64,000 bases of DNA from Lytechinus variegatus (lineage: Eukaryota; Echinodermata; Echinoidea; Temnopleuroida; Toxopneustidae): contig NC_054743.1 in assembly GCF_018143015.1 (NCBI RefSeq), positions 31,955,934 through 32,019,933 of the forward strand, read 5' to 3'. A model generated the notes under the pieces. The model was not told the origin of the DNA. It searched no databases and saw only the letters and a program-made list of their open reading frames with translations. Positions 19,655-33,000 of this stretch are shown piece by piece. The translations under genes and the position numbers were made by a program. Numbering within the stretch: position 1 is the first letter of the stretch; the number at the start of each line of letters is the position of its first letter.

Positions 19655-22600
19655 TTGGTATGGAGATTTCATTGTGCAATGATGACAGAAGCTGGATAGC
19701 CTCGGAGCCTGCTTTGGCTTCTTTCGTCTGGACCAAGGTTTGACAGTTTCACCCTTTCTATCAAGCTTCTCCAGGGTTACTATATGGTCTTTGTAGGCAG
19801 GTTTCATTGTACAATGATGAGAGGGAGTGAACCGTCCTGGACGCTGCCTCGGCTTCTTTTAGTCTGGACGAAGCTTTGACAGCTTCACCCTTTCTGTTTA
19901 GCTTCTCCAGGATTGCTGTATGGTCTTTACAGGCAAGTTTCATTGTACAATGTTGAGAGGGAGTGGACCGTCCTGGACGCTGCTTTGGCTACTTTTAGTC
20001 TGGACCAAGCTTTGACAGCTTCCAACTTTCTATCAAGCTTCTCCAGGATTACTTTAATTACTTTCTGGTCTTTGTAGGCAGGTTTCATTGTACAATGATG
20101 AGGAGTGGACCATCCCGGACAGACTCTGCTTTGGCTTCTTTTAGTCTGGACCAAGCTTTGACAGTTTTACTCTTCTATCAAGCTTCTCCAGGATTACTAT
20201 ATGGTCTTTGTAGGCAGGTTTCATTGTACATTGATGAGAGGGAGTGGACCATCCAGATGCTGCTTTGGCTTCTTTTAGTCTGGAACAAGCTTTGACAGTT
20301 TCACCCTTTCTATCAAGCTTCTCCAGGATTACTGCATGGGTTTTGTAAGCAGGTTTCATTGTACCATGATGAGAGGGAGTGGACTGTCCCAGACGCTGCT
20401 TTGGCTTCTTTTAGTCTGGACCAAGCTTTGACAGCTTCACCCTTTCTGTTTAGCTTCTCCAGGATTACTGCATGGGTCCTCAAGGAATCTGTATTGTCTG
20501 CATATGACAGGGATAAGAGAGGGGGAGTGAGAGAGGGGGAGGGAAAGAGTCGATAAGAGAGAGGAAAGAGATCGGGAGATGTGTGTATGAGAGAAGAAAA
20601 AAATAAGAGTGAAAATATGAAATGGAGAAAGAAAGGAAGTAAGAGACCGGTAATCTATCAACAAATATCATCTAAGAGTTCAATAGGATGATATGCATTT
20701 ATTATTGAAGTCCAGCAATATAAGTGTATCTCGTAATGCCTGAAACGAAAGCCAGTTCCTTTTTTGATGTCCATGGAAAGAGAATTCTGATATTTGATCA
20801 TTTGTTTTGCTGTGAGTCCATGAATATGAATTGCAAAACCCAGATAAGAGGCTGATTATAGGCATTGACTGAAATGACCCCATAGATTTCAGTGAAAGAG
20901 CCTCATTTTTTTAGGATAAATATTGGAGCACTATTTTGTAAGAGGTGTAGTAACCTAATGGATATATCTCTAGATTACATAGATCACATCCTTCAGGTTT
21001 CATTCCCACATCGGCACTAACATCATTTGGCAAGGCACCATTCAACATACTTGAACTTTGGCGAGGTAAATGGGTACTAAAATTCACTTCTTTTGAACAG
21101 CAAAAAATGTTTTATGGATTATAAGGGTTTGCATTCGCCACAAATGAGTTTCTTACTGAAATAGTCAAATATCGTTCCCACACTAAGAAGTGAAAGGTAA
21201 AAATGCTTTTAAAAATTGTTAAGGCTTCACACTGTACCCACAAATTAGCTTCTTACTAAAATCCAGGCCTACTATATGTACTGAAAAGTAAAAATGTTTT
21301 AAGGATTAATGAGACTTCAAACTAAAGCCACAAATGTTTCTTACTTTGACAGCTTTGGAGGCTTTGCAAGACGACTTTCATTGCATCATGTAGCTGATTC
21401 TGACTGATTAAAATTGATGCTTTGAGCTGATATGCAATCGATTTCAGGATTGATGAATGTGTCGACTGGTTATCCAATGAAGAGCTTCTTTTATTGTCTG
21501 GTATTCCATCAAAAGCTGTATGTTGGAAAAAAAACATTAATTTTACCACATGTTTGAAGAGAATGGATGTAAAAACCCTTTATCTCAAGAATGCAAAGAA
21601 AAATAAAATTCAAGACAAATGAGAAAAACATTCTGGCATAGAAGACTATGAAATCAGATTGATCTTCCCTTAAAACTGGTAATTGACATCAATTAAACTT
21701 TGCATTGTGTCTCCCCTACCTTTCAGCATTTTTTTTTTATAAAAACCAATATAAATAGATATAAAAAGAAAAAACAAAACAAAAGAAATACACAATAAAT
21801 TTCAAAAATAATAAAATACAGTAGAAGGAAGCATTTTTTTAATAGCAATTTTGTTTATTCATGATCAGAATACTAACATTACAGTTTAAAAATAAATTTG
21901 TTTATTGCTTTGATTTGTGCATAACTTTAAATAATTAATGTAAAATAGAATAAATAGATTTAAAGCAATTACAATTTATGTCATTTTTACCATCATGCAA
22001 ATTTTTGTTACAATCTCATATATACATTGCCGAGATCTTTGGAATGTGGGGAAAATAATTCCCCCACCCCCTGACATACATGACCAGAAATATCCCAACT
22101 ATTAGGTTTGAATATGGATCTGGAACAAAACAATTTTAAATAGACAAATTCTTGACTGCACGCAGATGGCAGATCAGAAATTTACTACACACAAAACTGC
22201 TAGAATTACCAAATAATGATCTTTGCGACCTTTGACCTTCAACCACTTAACCCAAAATCAAATCAATGTCACTCCCATATGCATACATCAGCAAAGTTTA
22301 AGTTGATACATCAACAGACAGACAGACCACCTTTGGTGGGAGGAAGCATTAAACTGATGTGAAAAGTGACAGAGGTTGATGACTCATCCATTTGTAGCAA
22401 AAGAGATTAAAAGATCACTGTTTTGGCCTTGGAAAGATAATAACTGAATGAAAGTGATACATACAATATATGGGACAAGTTCAGTTCAGAGGTAAAAAGA
22501 GAAATCCCTTTCCTAAACTAATTAGCAATCAACAAGACGAAATATCTAAGATTTTTTCGATCATGCACCAATTGGTTCACATCAACCGCGTTTTTTGGAG

Positions 22601-25600
22601 GGGTGGGGGTACTATTTGGCATTATCATGACCGAAAGTGATAACAAGATAATTGACATTGATCAAGTTTTAAAAGACAGTAAAAATGTTTTACCTGAATC
22701 GATTCTTCTCCTCTTAGCCTTGCTGATATCATCTGTGCCCTCATTCTCCTCCATCCATTGGTCAACCTCGACTCCTGCTCTATTGGTCTGCAAAATTCCC
22801 AGAGCACAATCAACTTCTGTCATGGCCAGCTCGGCTTTATGTTCCTTGAAGAGGCAATGTGCTTGCAGTATCAGAGCATGTGCAGTGTAGATTTCATCCT
22901 CTTCCTGCTCTCGTCTACCACTATCTGAGTTGCTACAGTCAATGTGGACCTGATTTTCAAGTGTCGTTGGGGATGCCCCTGTGACAGCTGCGGTCTCATC
23001 CTGCTCCCGCTGCCTCTTCCTTCTGCCTACAGTGTCTCCAGAACCTCTTGGACCTTGCTTGTCAGTCCCATGATGGCCAACATCGCTACCGTGTCCAAGG
23101 GTCTGACGTCCACCGGAACCACTACTGCATCCAGGTATACTCCTATCGCTACCATCCCCACCTCCTTGGTCGCCTGGGTGTGCAGTCCTCTCTGCCTTGG
23201 AACGCTCCTCGGAAGATGGTGTTGCACATGGCACCAAGAAAGGGAACCTGCGGGATGACCTCTGGGTTTCACCATCATCCATCGCAGAGGATGAATCTGG
23301 TATGTCATGTTGGAGGAGAGACGATTTGGACAAGAGTTTGTCACACACTGCCAGTGCTTCCTGGGTCTTGCCTGCTTTCAGGAGGGCAGTGGCAGCATCC
23401 AAATAAATGGTTTTCAGAGGAGGCAGGAGTGAATTACTTCGGCTGCCTCTATCCTGAAAAGATAGATAAAACCATCCGTGATCAAATACATATCCACTCT
23501 CTTCCAGTAAAATTTTAGATAGAATAAAACGTTACCATAACAATACTTTGCAAACGCACATCTTATCTGATAAATGATTCTTCACTTGACAGCGATTCCA
23601 TAAAATATGTACACCCGACCCCTATAATGTGGGACCTTCATAAACTTATTTGACTCTCTTTTCTGCATGTAGATCTTATATACAAATTTGTATTGCTCTT
23701 AGATGGTCATAACTTGGGCATTTCATGAACTGAAGTAAGAATGGAAAAATGAGCATCTGACATACAAAAAAAAAATTTCTTTTGGTAGAATTGGCATCAA
23801 ATTACTTAAAATTTCTCTAGCTTTCAAAATATTTGTCTTATGATTACCAAAAAAAGAAAACTCAAATTAAGGTTGATCTCAATTATGTGCTTAACTAAGT
23901 TTGAGATCAATGTCAATTTGAGCTTCATTTGATTTAATCACAACTCTTTGTAAGAGTAGTAATAATACAGGGCATATGAGGGGTAAAGAAGGGCAGTACA
24001 AAATCCCCCCCCCCTTTTTTTTGCTTCTGAAATTTTCAATTAGGCAAATATCAACCTATCCTACTTTTATGGTCTAATGCTTTTGTTGATGACAACCACA
24101 TTTTTTCAGGCTTGTATGGCAATGACTAATGTAGTTAATAATGAAACTGAAGAAACTTACAAAGGCCAGAGAGCTGCTTTCAAGTAGTACAACGTCAGAG
24201 AGTAAGGCCATAAACATATCAACAGCAATGTCAGTCCTGCAGAATAAGATACAAAATGAATAGCAATAACGGCAATCATCAAAGCTCATCATTCTACGAG
24301 GGAGTTTCATGAAGCAAATAATGATTTTCACTGACGAAATTGCTCTAAGCCAATCAGACGTAAGGATTTCAGTAGCTTATAACAAATAGTGGAAATCACT
24401 GACAACTTGTTTCATGAAATGCTCCCTTGATATTAGGTAGGTTTAGATTGCAATACAATTTCTGTGATGTGGAGCCTAGCTGTTTTTTTTTAATTTTATT
24501 TTGTGAAGACCATAGCAGCACCCTATATCACAAGAGAAACTCAGTAGTATATTTTTACCAATGTTTTATATAATGGGTATGCACTTTGATTTTAAAGATG
24601 CATGCAGTGCACTTCCCAGTGTCATGATGTAACAATCATCCAGAATATGTAACTCCAAAACATAACCTGGAACAGTTGTGAGAAAAAATGTTTAGCACAG
24701 GGACCTCCTAGATCCGTACTGGTAGATTAATGTGCAATTATGAGAAATCAATGTGTTACAACAAAATGGAAGACAGGTTTTAGAAGAAGTCAGTGACATT
24801 AACATACAGGAAAATAATATTGGATTGCGAGAAACCAAACACATTATAGCAATGCCTATAAAAAATATCTGTTTGCCATAATGGAGGTAAAACAAAATGG
24901 GTCAGTCAGTCAGTGTTTTTTTTTCCTTCCCATGTCATGGATGAACATTGACCTTGTCATTCACCAGTAATAAAACAAACAAATAATTCAGCAAACAACT
25001 AAAATCATGGTTGGGCAGCACTTTTTTTTTTTTTGGGGGGGTCCTATTCAAATAAAAATATGATTTAGCAGATTTAGCAAAGGCTGGTCAGGTTATGGCA
25101 AACAACTTTTTTTTTGGGGGGGGGGGTGGTGCCTAATCCCATTGATGGGCCAGGGGCCATTTCATAAAGCTGTTTGTAAGTCAAGAGTGACTTTAAGAAC
25201 GACTGGTGATCCTTTCTTGTGGTAAATGATATTCATCATTAAATTTTCATTGGTGATTATTTAGTGTGTTAGAAAGGTTCACCAGTCATTCTTAAAGTCG
25301 CTCTTTACTTATGAACAGCTTTATGAAACACCCTCCAGGCTACAAAATACTCACTGGTTAAGATCATGGCTACGCTTTGCCAGGACATAGACCCCAGTCC
25401 AGTAATCAAAGGATTGCATAGGGTGATCAGACCTTTCCTTTGTCCAAGAAACTGGAAGTAGCAGCACTGGTGGCCATGCAGGACTAGGACTGATAAAGGT
25501 ATCGTCTCCATTCTCATCTGCAGTCTGGTCTAACGCAAGGGCCTATAAAGATAACAACAGCAGTCTGGTTCTAACACAAGGGCCTATAATATATGTAACA

Positions 25601-28600
25601 GAGGACTGACAACTTACGTCTGTGTGACATTAAGCATCAGCAACCTTAGCGTGACGTCACTGCCCCGTGTTAAATCCTAGAGATCGGTCATCCATAGTGT
25701 ACTCTATATCAGACATTTATCTCTTTTGATCTTTTTCAAAGTAATTACAAAACCTCAGTTAAACACTTCAGTTTTCTAAAATCATACAGAGGGTGTGCCG
25801 TGGTCAAGTGGTTATATCTCATGTATCTCAATCAGAGATTATTTCTAGATATAGTCATTTAATAAATGCCTATATTACTTTATTTGTAGATCTGCTGATT
25901 AATCGTTCTCCCCATGTTCAGTGAAGTACTAGTATTCTTTAATTATTCAATTATCACTCTGGGTGCATGTTTTGCAAATTAAATGAAATTTGAGAACTTA
26001 CCTCCTTTCACAGATTTTCTTTAACTAATGAAAAATCACACCATCCATTGACTTTCATGCCTGAAAGGAGAGAAAATATACTGACCTTTACTAACAGACG
26101 GAGAGATTTCACTTCTGCGTCTTCATCCCCCAGATCTCTATAGGTGACAGACAGGTTGAAGAGGGAGGGTGGTGGAATGATTGAACAGCTTGTAAGAGCT
26201 TTCCTGAACTGCTGCTGTGCCATATGAGGTTTTCCCTGGTAGCAAGCGAGAGAGAGAGACAAAATTCATGGCCATGCTTGCTCATTCGAGAGTTATCTAA
26301 ATATCCAATGTTAAAATTTCACAATTTAAAAAAAAATACAATGGAAAATAAAAGTGCCTCTTTCGTTTAATAGCCATTGGGCTTGATTGAATCTGATTAG
26401 TTTCACCACTGTTACATCACTGGGGTACACATGAGAAACAGGTTTTCTCCCTGGTAATGTAATGTTGTAGATGCTATTATCAGATTCCACTGACCACAGT
26501 GGTTGAACAAATTTGGTCCAGAATGTGGATACAGCAAAACTATGACTAGATTTCATGTACCAAGATTTATGATTTAATTTTCCGAACTTTAAAAAAGGTT
26601 CAAAACTATAAGTGAGAACTATTCATCCTCATTTGGACGGGCAATGCCCCCATCCCTTGCCAATCGAACCTTGGATGAATAATTCCCTCCCATACATGTA
26701 CTTTGTCAAAGCCTGGTAGATTTTTATTTTTATGCTATTATAAACATTTGTCATCATCACTGATGGATACAAGAGGGTACAGCCCCCCCCCCTTTTGAGA
26801 AGCAAAATCAAAATTTGTAATGTAAACATGCCATTGATACAGAAGTGAGCCCCCCCCCCCTTTAGAAAGTGAAGACCTTTTTTTTTCTGGGACGAAATCT
26901 CCTGAATTTTTGGTTAAAAACCTTTCTTTTCTTTTTTTTTGCTTGTCCAATTTTTCCTCGGAAAAATGTGCCCCCCCCCCTTTTGGAAAATCCTGGATCC
27001 GCCCCTAGTCATCAGCATTACATCTCCAATAGGAAGACAGATCTCACCATTTGCCTTAGACAGCATCCCATAAGGTTGTAGACTTGGACTGATACACCAT
27101 CTTTGGAGATAATCTCAGTCAGATGCTGACAGGCATCTAAGGCTTCAGTGAAGTTGCCATGGTGATACAGACAGAAGGCTGGAGAAGAGAGATGACATCC
27201 TTGTAAAACATTTCAACATTTTTCTAGTAGTTTACTAAGTACGACAGTAATTGGGCTTTTCCATTATATGGTTTGATTATACGAAATACATAACAGTAAA
27301 TATCGCTTATTCATATCCTACATTAATTGTAATTCACATGTGTATTCCAGATAATGGATATACTTAGGACAATGTTAAAGGAATCATAGGGCAAATACAA
27401 ATGGCCCCTAGAATGTCACAAAAGTTCAGAAAGAGCACCTGTAAGTCTAAACTAAAAACTCCAGGGGCGGGGGAATTTTCACTACCATCTGTCAAAATGA
27501 CTCTATATCAAGTTGATGGGTAAGGAAGAAAATAAGAGAGAAATGGTATAAATGCATTTTTAGGTCTCCTCTCACTATCACCTCCTTCTTCTATCTATCT
27601 TATTCCTATGTTGATTAAAGGCCAAATCCATGTCGAAAAACAAATTGATGTGTATTTTCATTTTTTTCAACTGACCTCTTATATACTGGACTTGATCCTG
27701 TAGTTGATCCGGTATAGAATGTAGCTCTTTATTGATGATCTCAACACATTTGACCCATTCTTCAGCTTGAACCAAAGAACATACTCTCAGGTAACTTATG
27801 ATCCCTCTCAACTGCATTCTGAAACCTGAAATAATAAAACAATTTATGTTATGTTATATAAAACATATGGACATTGTCACACCCAAGTCAACCCAAGAGG
27901 ACATACAATCAATTCTCGCAACCATGGAAAATGCAGTGCTATCTGCCCTAAATTCAAGTCTAAAAACTTCAATTTTCCAACAGCATTTCTGAACCAATAA
28001 TTGACTCATAGATCTTCCCTATTTGACTTCTGAGCAGATAGAGAAGCACAAGTGCTTGGTAAGGCAACACACCCAATGTAAAAATGTTCCACCTGTTAAG
28101 CCAGGGAGAGTGCACTGGAGCCTAACAATGGTTTATTCAGTCCCAGGACTTAATTGTGCATAATAACGGGGGATAGCATAGGGGAAGAAGGTTAAATCCT
28201 TAACAGACATTAAATAATGATTACAATAATAACAGTTCTTTTATAGCACTTATCACATTATTTTATAACATCGCCATCCCTCTGATTGATCGCAAATATC
28301 TCCTGAGATGACATTGACATACAATTGCTTGGTAACATAAAAGATACAATTTTCTGCACATATTTCCACCAATACATGCAAAATGCTCTGAAAGAATCAA
28401 GTCAAAGCTTTACAAGAAAATGTAGTTCACGCACATCTTGTTGTGCACATATTCTCAATTTGAAAATATTTGGTAAAGATTGCAAGATCAAGAATGGGTT
28501 TGGGGCACCAATTAATGAAAGTTGTCAGCACTTTTAAAACAAATCATCAGCTCAGACAATTTCAGTGAGATACTAAATATTAACTGTCAACCAGCTTCAT

Positions 28601-29616
28601 GGCCATGGCCTTACCCGTGTTCTCTGTTGCAGTCTGTTGTCGGTGATGAGTCGAATCTTGCGCTTGTACTCGGCTATGTCTCTGACTCTGAAAAAAACCC
28701 CAAAGATATTAAATATTTATCAATTAACGGTAATTTATAGATAAATCAATAAAGTAAATTTAATACCATTCATACAAATGTTGCCCCTTTGTTTTCCTTG
28801 TTTCATTCATTCTCAGTTTTATCTATTTACTTTCAGTTTACTTATTCAAATTATTGATCCATTGATCATTAAATTGTAGCAGAGTTCAGGCACCTCTTTC
28901 ATAATGCCTTACGAATATGGAAACCATAGAAACCTTTATTTTGATTGGCTGCTATGCCCTTTTTCCCCAAGGTAGTTGTCATGAATGCAAAGTCATCATA
29001 ATTAAGCCCTTTGTAAATGGGCAACAGTGGGGCCCATCTCTACAGCCAGAGTACATAACACTAAGCTCCAATCGAATTGTTATCCACTTGATCGGTTTGG
29101 TATACTGATACTTAACATACAATCTGCATATTTTTCAACCATCCAATTTTTCACATTAAAGGTATTGTTTAACTTTGTGAGCAGCCGATTTAAAAAATTC
29201 TCAAACCAAGATGAAACATGTCTACAAGTGCATGTATTAGAACTAATAAACCCTGAAAACAACCATTATTGAGAATGAAAAGCTTAAACTACAAAGCAAA
29301 CCCCGATTTTGTAAATAGGCGTCTTATAGACACCTAAATAGTACACATAAGTGTATGGGATGAAATTAAGATGGTGTTTCCGGTCACTTTATATTTCAAT
29401 TTTTGAAGCACTAAATAATGATTTTCGAATGCAATTTTTTCTGGGCTTCATTTTTGTAACATATCACAGATACAGGTGACAAGTGTGACCTTCTAGCTCA
29501 GATTTTTTAAAAGTCAAACCAATGATAACCAATCACTTTAAACTAATGATAAGGCTTATGTAAACTGCATGTACCACAGAAAACTAAAGCATGCTCATGA
29601 AAAAGATATACCTCAT
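19626..29616 (-). CDS. FANCG: FANCG (XRCC9), Fanconi anaemia core-complex TPR protein with an amplified last exon
   Basis: TPR scaffold of the Fanconi core complex, which monoubiquitinates FANCD2/FANCI in DNA crosslink repair. Exons: 29612-29616 (ATGAG only), 28615-28687, 27676-27811, 27048-27178, 26086-26235, 25355-25542, 24161-24236, 22694-23453, 21345-21515 and 20497 downward. All junctions keep phase. Landmarks against human FANCG: VSVQVYNLMGCCLRQM, TYRDLGDEDAEVKSLRLLV, LDAATALLKAGKTQEALAVC, AHALILQAHCLFKEHKAELA, ASILISQNQLHDAMKVVLQS and HAVILEKLNRKGEAVKAWSR. Exon 3 has three candidate acceptors; only 27811 keeps the frame open. The exon at 22694-23453 adds about 100 polar residues with basic clusters GRRKRQRE and KAKRRR (possible NLS). 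The reading frame ends at TGA 20315-20313 (624 aa; human 622), inside the tandem exon repeats. The likely ancestral stop is TAA 19628-19626. Confidence 0.9.
19655..20497 (-). repeat. Tandem array of about six 136-bp copies of the FANCG terminal coding exon
   Basis: Copies are registered by the plus-strand string GCTTTGGCTTCTTTTAG or close variants at about 19710, 19847, 19983, 20128, 20263 and 20399, giving spacings of 137, 136, 145, 135 and 136 bp. On the minus strand each copy reads as HAVILEKLDRKGEAVKAWSR followed by LKEAKAAS, the C-terminal TPR helix pair of FANCG. The copy nearest 20497 carries the exon's own acceptor with a long pyrimidine tract. The copy nearest 19650 carries a different, non-repeated tail (EAIQLLSSLHNEISIPRP) ending at TAA 19628-19626. 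The duplicated block lies wholly inside the exon, and the extra copies lack splice sites. Confidence 0.92.
24297..24427. mobile_element. Small palindromic element in a FANCG intron
   Basis: Ends GAGGGAGTTTCATGAAGCAA and TTGTTTCATGAAATGCTCCC, with inner GATTTTCACTGA / GGAAATCACTGA. About 130 bp. Confidence 0.6.
25153..25334. mobile_element. Small palindromic element in a FANCG intron
   Basis: Ends GGGGCCATTTCATAAAGCTG and CAGCTTTATGAAACACCC, with inner AGTGACTTTAAGAACGACTG / AGTCATTCTTAAAGTCGCTC. It ends only about 20 bp from the exon 6 donor at 25355/25354. Confidence 0.8.
25521..25595 (-). repeat. 40-bp duplication of the FANCG exon 6 acceptor and exon start
   Basis: CAGTCTGGTCTAACGCAAGG GCCTATA at 25521 recurs as CAGTCTGGTTCTAACACAAG GGCCTATA at 25561. 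On the minus strand both contain TATAG|GCCCTTG. Only the copy ending at 25542 keeps the frame open. Confidence 0.85.
26780..27006. repeat. C-tract rich repeat ending in GGATCCGCCCCTAG
   Basis: Runs of C (9-10) alternate with CTTTTGAGAAGC-like units, ending AATCCTGGATCCGCCCC. A relative lies at 58478-58690 (GTGGCGGATCTAGTGGGG) and a partial one at 62160-62340. The GGCGGATC end is common to many DNA transposon MITEs. It abuts FANCG exon 4. Confidence 0.55.
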
Positions 29617-30081
29617 TGTTTGTCTCTACGATCTGTTCTATATAACCAAGCTGAAGTTCCACTGACCATCTTTGTAGTAAACAGCATGCTATCCACATCA
29701 AACCCAGGAGAACTACTTGGTTAATAACACCATTCAAATCTATCATGAAAGAAGAAATCCATTTTTGTTTGTTATCAATATTCCTGTTCCATCTCAAATA
29801 AAAGAAAGAAAATAAAATCGTCATGAAATGTCTTCCAAATGGGAAGATCCAAATCAATTGATATAATTCAATTCTACAGCCGATTCTTCAAAAAACAGTA
29901 CAAAACATATGAGATATTTTAAACCGAAGTTTAAAACAAGAAACAAAATGGGGAACTAGATATATAAGGCCACAAGTTCTTTTACAACGTTCAGTTCCTA
30001 AACAAAAGATCACAAACAACAAAACAAATTCAATGTCATATTCCATTTTATTCATCAATGATTCCTATTAAAAGCTGACAA

Positions 30082-33000
30082 TTATTTGAGCAGAAGATAA
30101 TTCTTTGAGAAGACATTACTTGTCATTGTACTTGACATACAAATCACAAAGAAAGACACAAATACAGTAACTAACAAAACAACCACATCCCCTGGAAATA
30201 AATGTGAAAGATATTCTTCATCAATGTAAGCAACTGCATATATGTCTGTGGAGCATGTTACTTGCAAAGCAATTGATGCTCCATAATTTTATTTGCAGGA
30301 ATTATTTGGGGCCTTCACCTATAAGCATTCAATATGGAGGCCTGTTAAACTGTAAAGTAATTCACTTCAAATATTCCGAATAAATTATTGTGTAGCATTT
30401 AGAATGATATTATGAGATACCCTGTAACATCTCTCCGAAAGGCACTACACTGTACAGTATTTTTACTTGAGCATACTTTAAATATGTTGAATTTACCTGA
30501 TGATTTAGTGGAAATCTTCTGAATCACGATGGTGATGTCATCTTCTCGTGGAGCCTCCTCACCATACAAAAACATGAAGACTAAAGGGGAAAAAGATTTA
30601 GGTTTGATATTGATAATGTCAAAATCTCATTCTATATGCTTTATTGGAACATAAAACATCCCCCCCCCTCCGTCCTAATAAAAAATTTCGATCACGCTAA
30701 GAGTTTTAATTCAATTTAATGAGAACCAGAAAAAAATAAATGCCCTTTTTTAAGATTTATATTGAATTCACTTACATGCTCTCCATCTAAATAATGAATA
30801 CATTGAAGTACACTTATATTTCAATTAAATTAGCAGAAATAAATTAACATTCTTACAATTTCCCAAGTAATTATGCATTTTATAACAAAAAAAAACATAT
30901 TGGAAGGGCAAATGAAGACTTAACATGGGCTGGTTTTCAACTGTCCTTTTGTGCATGATTTGAAACCTTTATTTTTTGTTCAATTGTTAAATGCTTCACC
31001 ATTTAAACCAACCCACTGCAGTTGGTCTCTCTAGAAACTTTTCTCAGCTTACCTCTTCTGAAGGCTTGGTTGATCATCGGGCGACTCAACCCTACCACAC
31101 CTTCTGGTCCATGCTTGCCTGATCTCCTTAGATTGTTAATCACATGTTTGCATGTTGCACTGAGAACATCCTGGAGGTGAGTCTCTGTGAGTGGAAGGCC
31201 TGATATGAATCATCATGAAAAGAAAATTAATGACAAGTTATCTGTATTACAACACTCAGTTTGTAAAAATGTATCAGGAAGGGAGGAGACCTAAGATGGA
31301 GAAGAAGTCAAGGGATGAGAAAGAAAGAGAGGTAGGGAGAATGGAAAGTGGAAGGAAGAGGAGGAAGAAAATGAGAAGGTGAGGAGGAAAACGAAGAAAA
31401 CAAGAGAAGGAATATCAACATCATCATCATCCGTTAAAGTACAGTCCACCAGGTTGGTGTATCATCGTACTAGAGAAAAAGAAGAAGAGGATAATGTAAA
31501 ATGTACAGGCCTATACACGTAAAGTACAAAATAAAGTTCTAATCTGAAGTTCCCATACATTAAAGTTAATTCATATTTGATTCAAATTAATGAAACTGTA
31601 ATATATTCAGGGTAATGTGGGGAAACAAATTAATTGTGATTGCATTGATGATCTTGATAGAAAATCAAGGAAGCCAAACTAATTCTTTTTCACTGGCAAT
31701 CTTGATATGACTGAAATATTATCTTATAAAAGTTTGGTAGTTTGCACTGTTCTAACAAGGTAACTTGTGCATGCATGCAATTACTAGATATCTATATGAT
31801 TTTCCATAAAATATTCTCTATATTCTCTCCAAGAATTCAATAAATAAATGCATTAGAATTTGATACATTTCAGAAAACCATCAATGATTAACTGTATTAT
31901 TGCTTTAAAATATTGCAATACAGTTAATATGACCTTAGAAATCTCTTACCCAATAGTTTACTTAGTGATTCCTCTTCTCCTTTCTCAATCTATATAAAAC
32001 AATGCAAAAATGAAAATCAATTAAGGATTTCAATTAACATGATTAACCTTATTCCAGAAAGCTCTGCCGCTTTGCTGGATAATAATTTACTGGCATTAGG
32101 TTGAAAGTCATGACTGAAAATTCTAGTATCAAACTAGAGTCTGTTAACAGTCTTTTTGGGGGATCTATATAAAAACAAATTCTGAAATTTTGTCCATCAT
32201 CACATTCTTGGACCTAGGCCAAGTTAGACAGGAATAACCGTCGCTTCTGGGGATTTATTTAACAATTTTTGACATTTTACTATAATCCCCATTATGTATT
32301 GGTGAGTGGAGCCAATGCAGTTCTGCAGAACAACCAAAATACAGCTTTCTTTTGGTCTAGGCCAAGTAAAGAGTTCAACAGTTCAGGGAAACAACCAAGT
32401 CAACTGCACAGCACAGAGACTGTGAAGGTTTTGCTTTCTACTAGACCTGTCCTATCTCAGTTTCTAGACGAACCTGCTACCTTAGATTAGACTCAGACTC
32501 GGGTTAGAGTTAGATTGTAGTACACTATTAATTACATATGATCAAGGTGTCTGAATGCCACATTGAAAAGTGTCAGCATAAAACAGGCTGATTTAGGGGA
32601 AAATATGGCACATTTTTCGAGAAATTCAGGCTGCTAGAAAAATGTGATCTGAATCTATTAACTTGTGTTTGGCATGGATGGAAAGAGAGATTTTTTTCAC
32701 TTTGTAGCAATTTTTCATTGTGATCTGGTTTCCAAATCTTTATAAAAATCATACCATCAGAAAGAGCATAAAAAATCCTATTGGACTCTTTATGGACAAG
32801 TTTTTGGCATCAATAATGAATTTATGACACTTAACAGCTCTCGGAAGCTAAAAATTTGGATTTGTGTGTGTCCCTTTCTTAACTACACAGTTTATGGCAG
32901 AGAAATGCTGAAAATTGACCCGGGGGGGGGGGCACTTACATTGACGAGTGGATACCATGCGCGACCAAAAAAAAACATGTAAAAAGGATGTCTTTTTCAA

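Noticed and set aside
19655-20497. CRISPR-like regular repeat pattern
   Set aside because: Repeats are head-to-tail 136-bp coding copies with no unique spacers, in an animal gene exon.
28615-28687. Alternative frame SQRHSRVQAQDS for FANCG exon 2 joined to acceptor 27825
   Set aside because: The frame MRVRDIAEYKRKIRLITDNR has a start codon with upstream in-frame stop, a helix-like sequence and joins cleanly to acceptor 27811.
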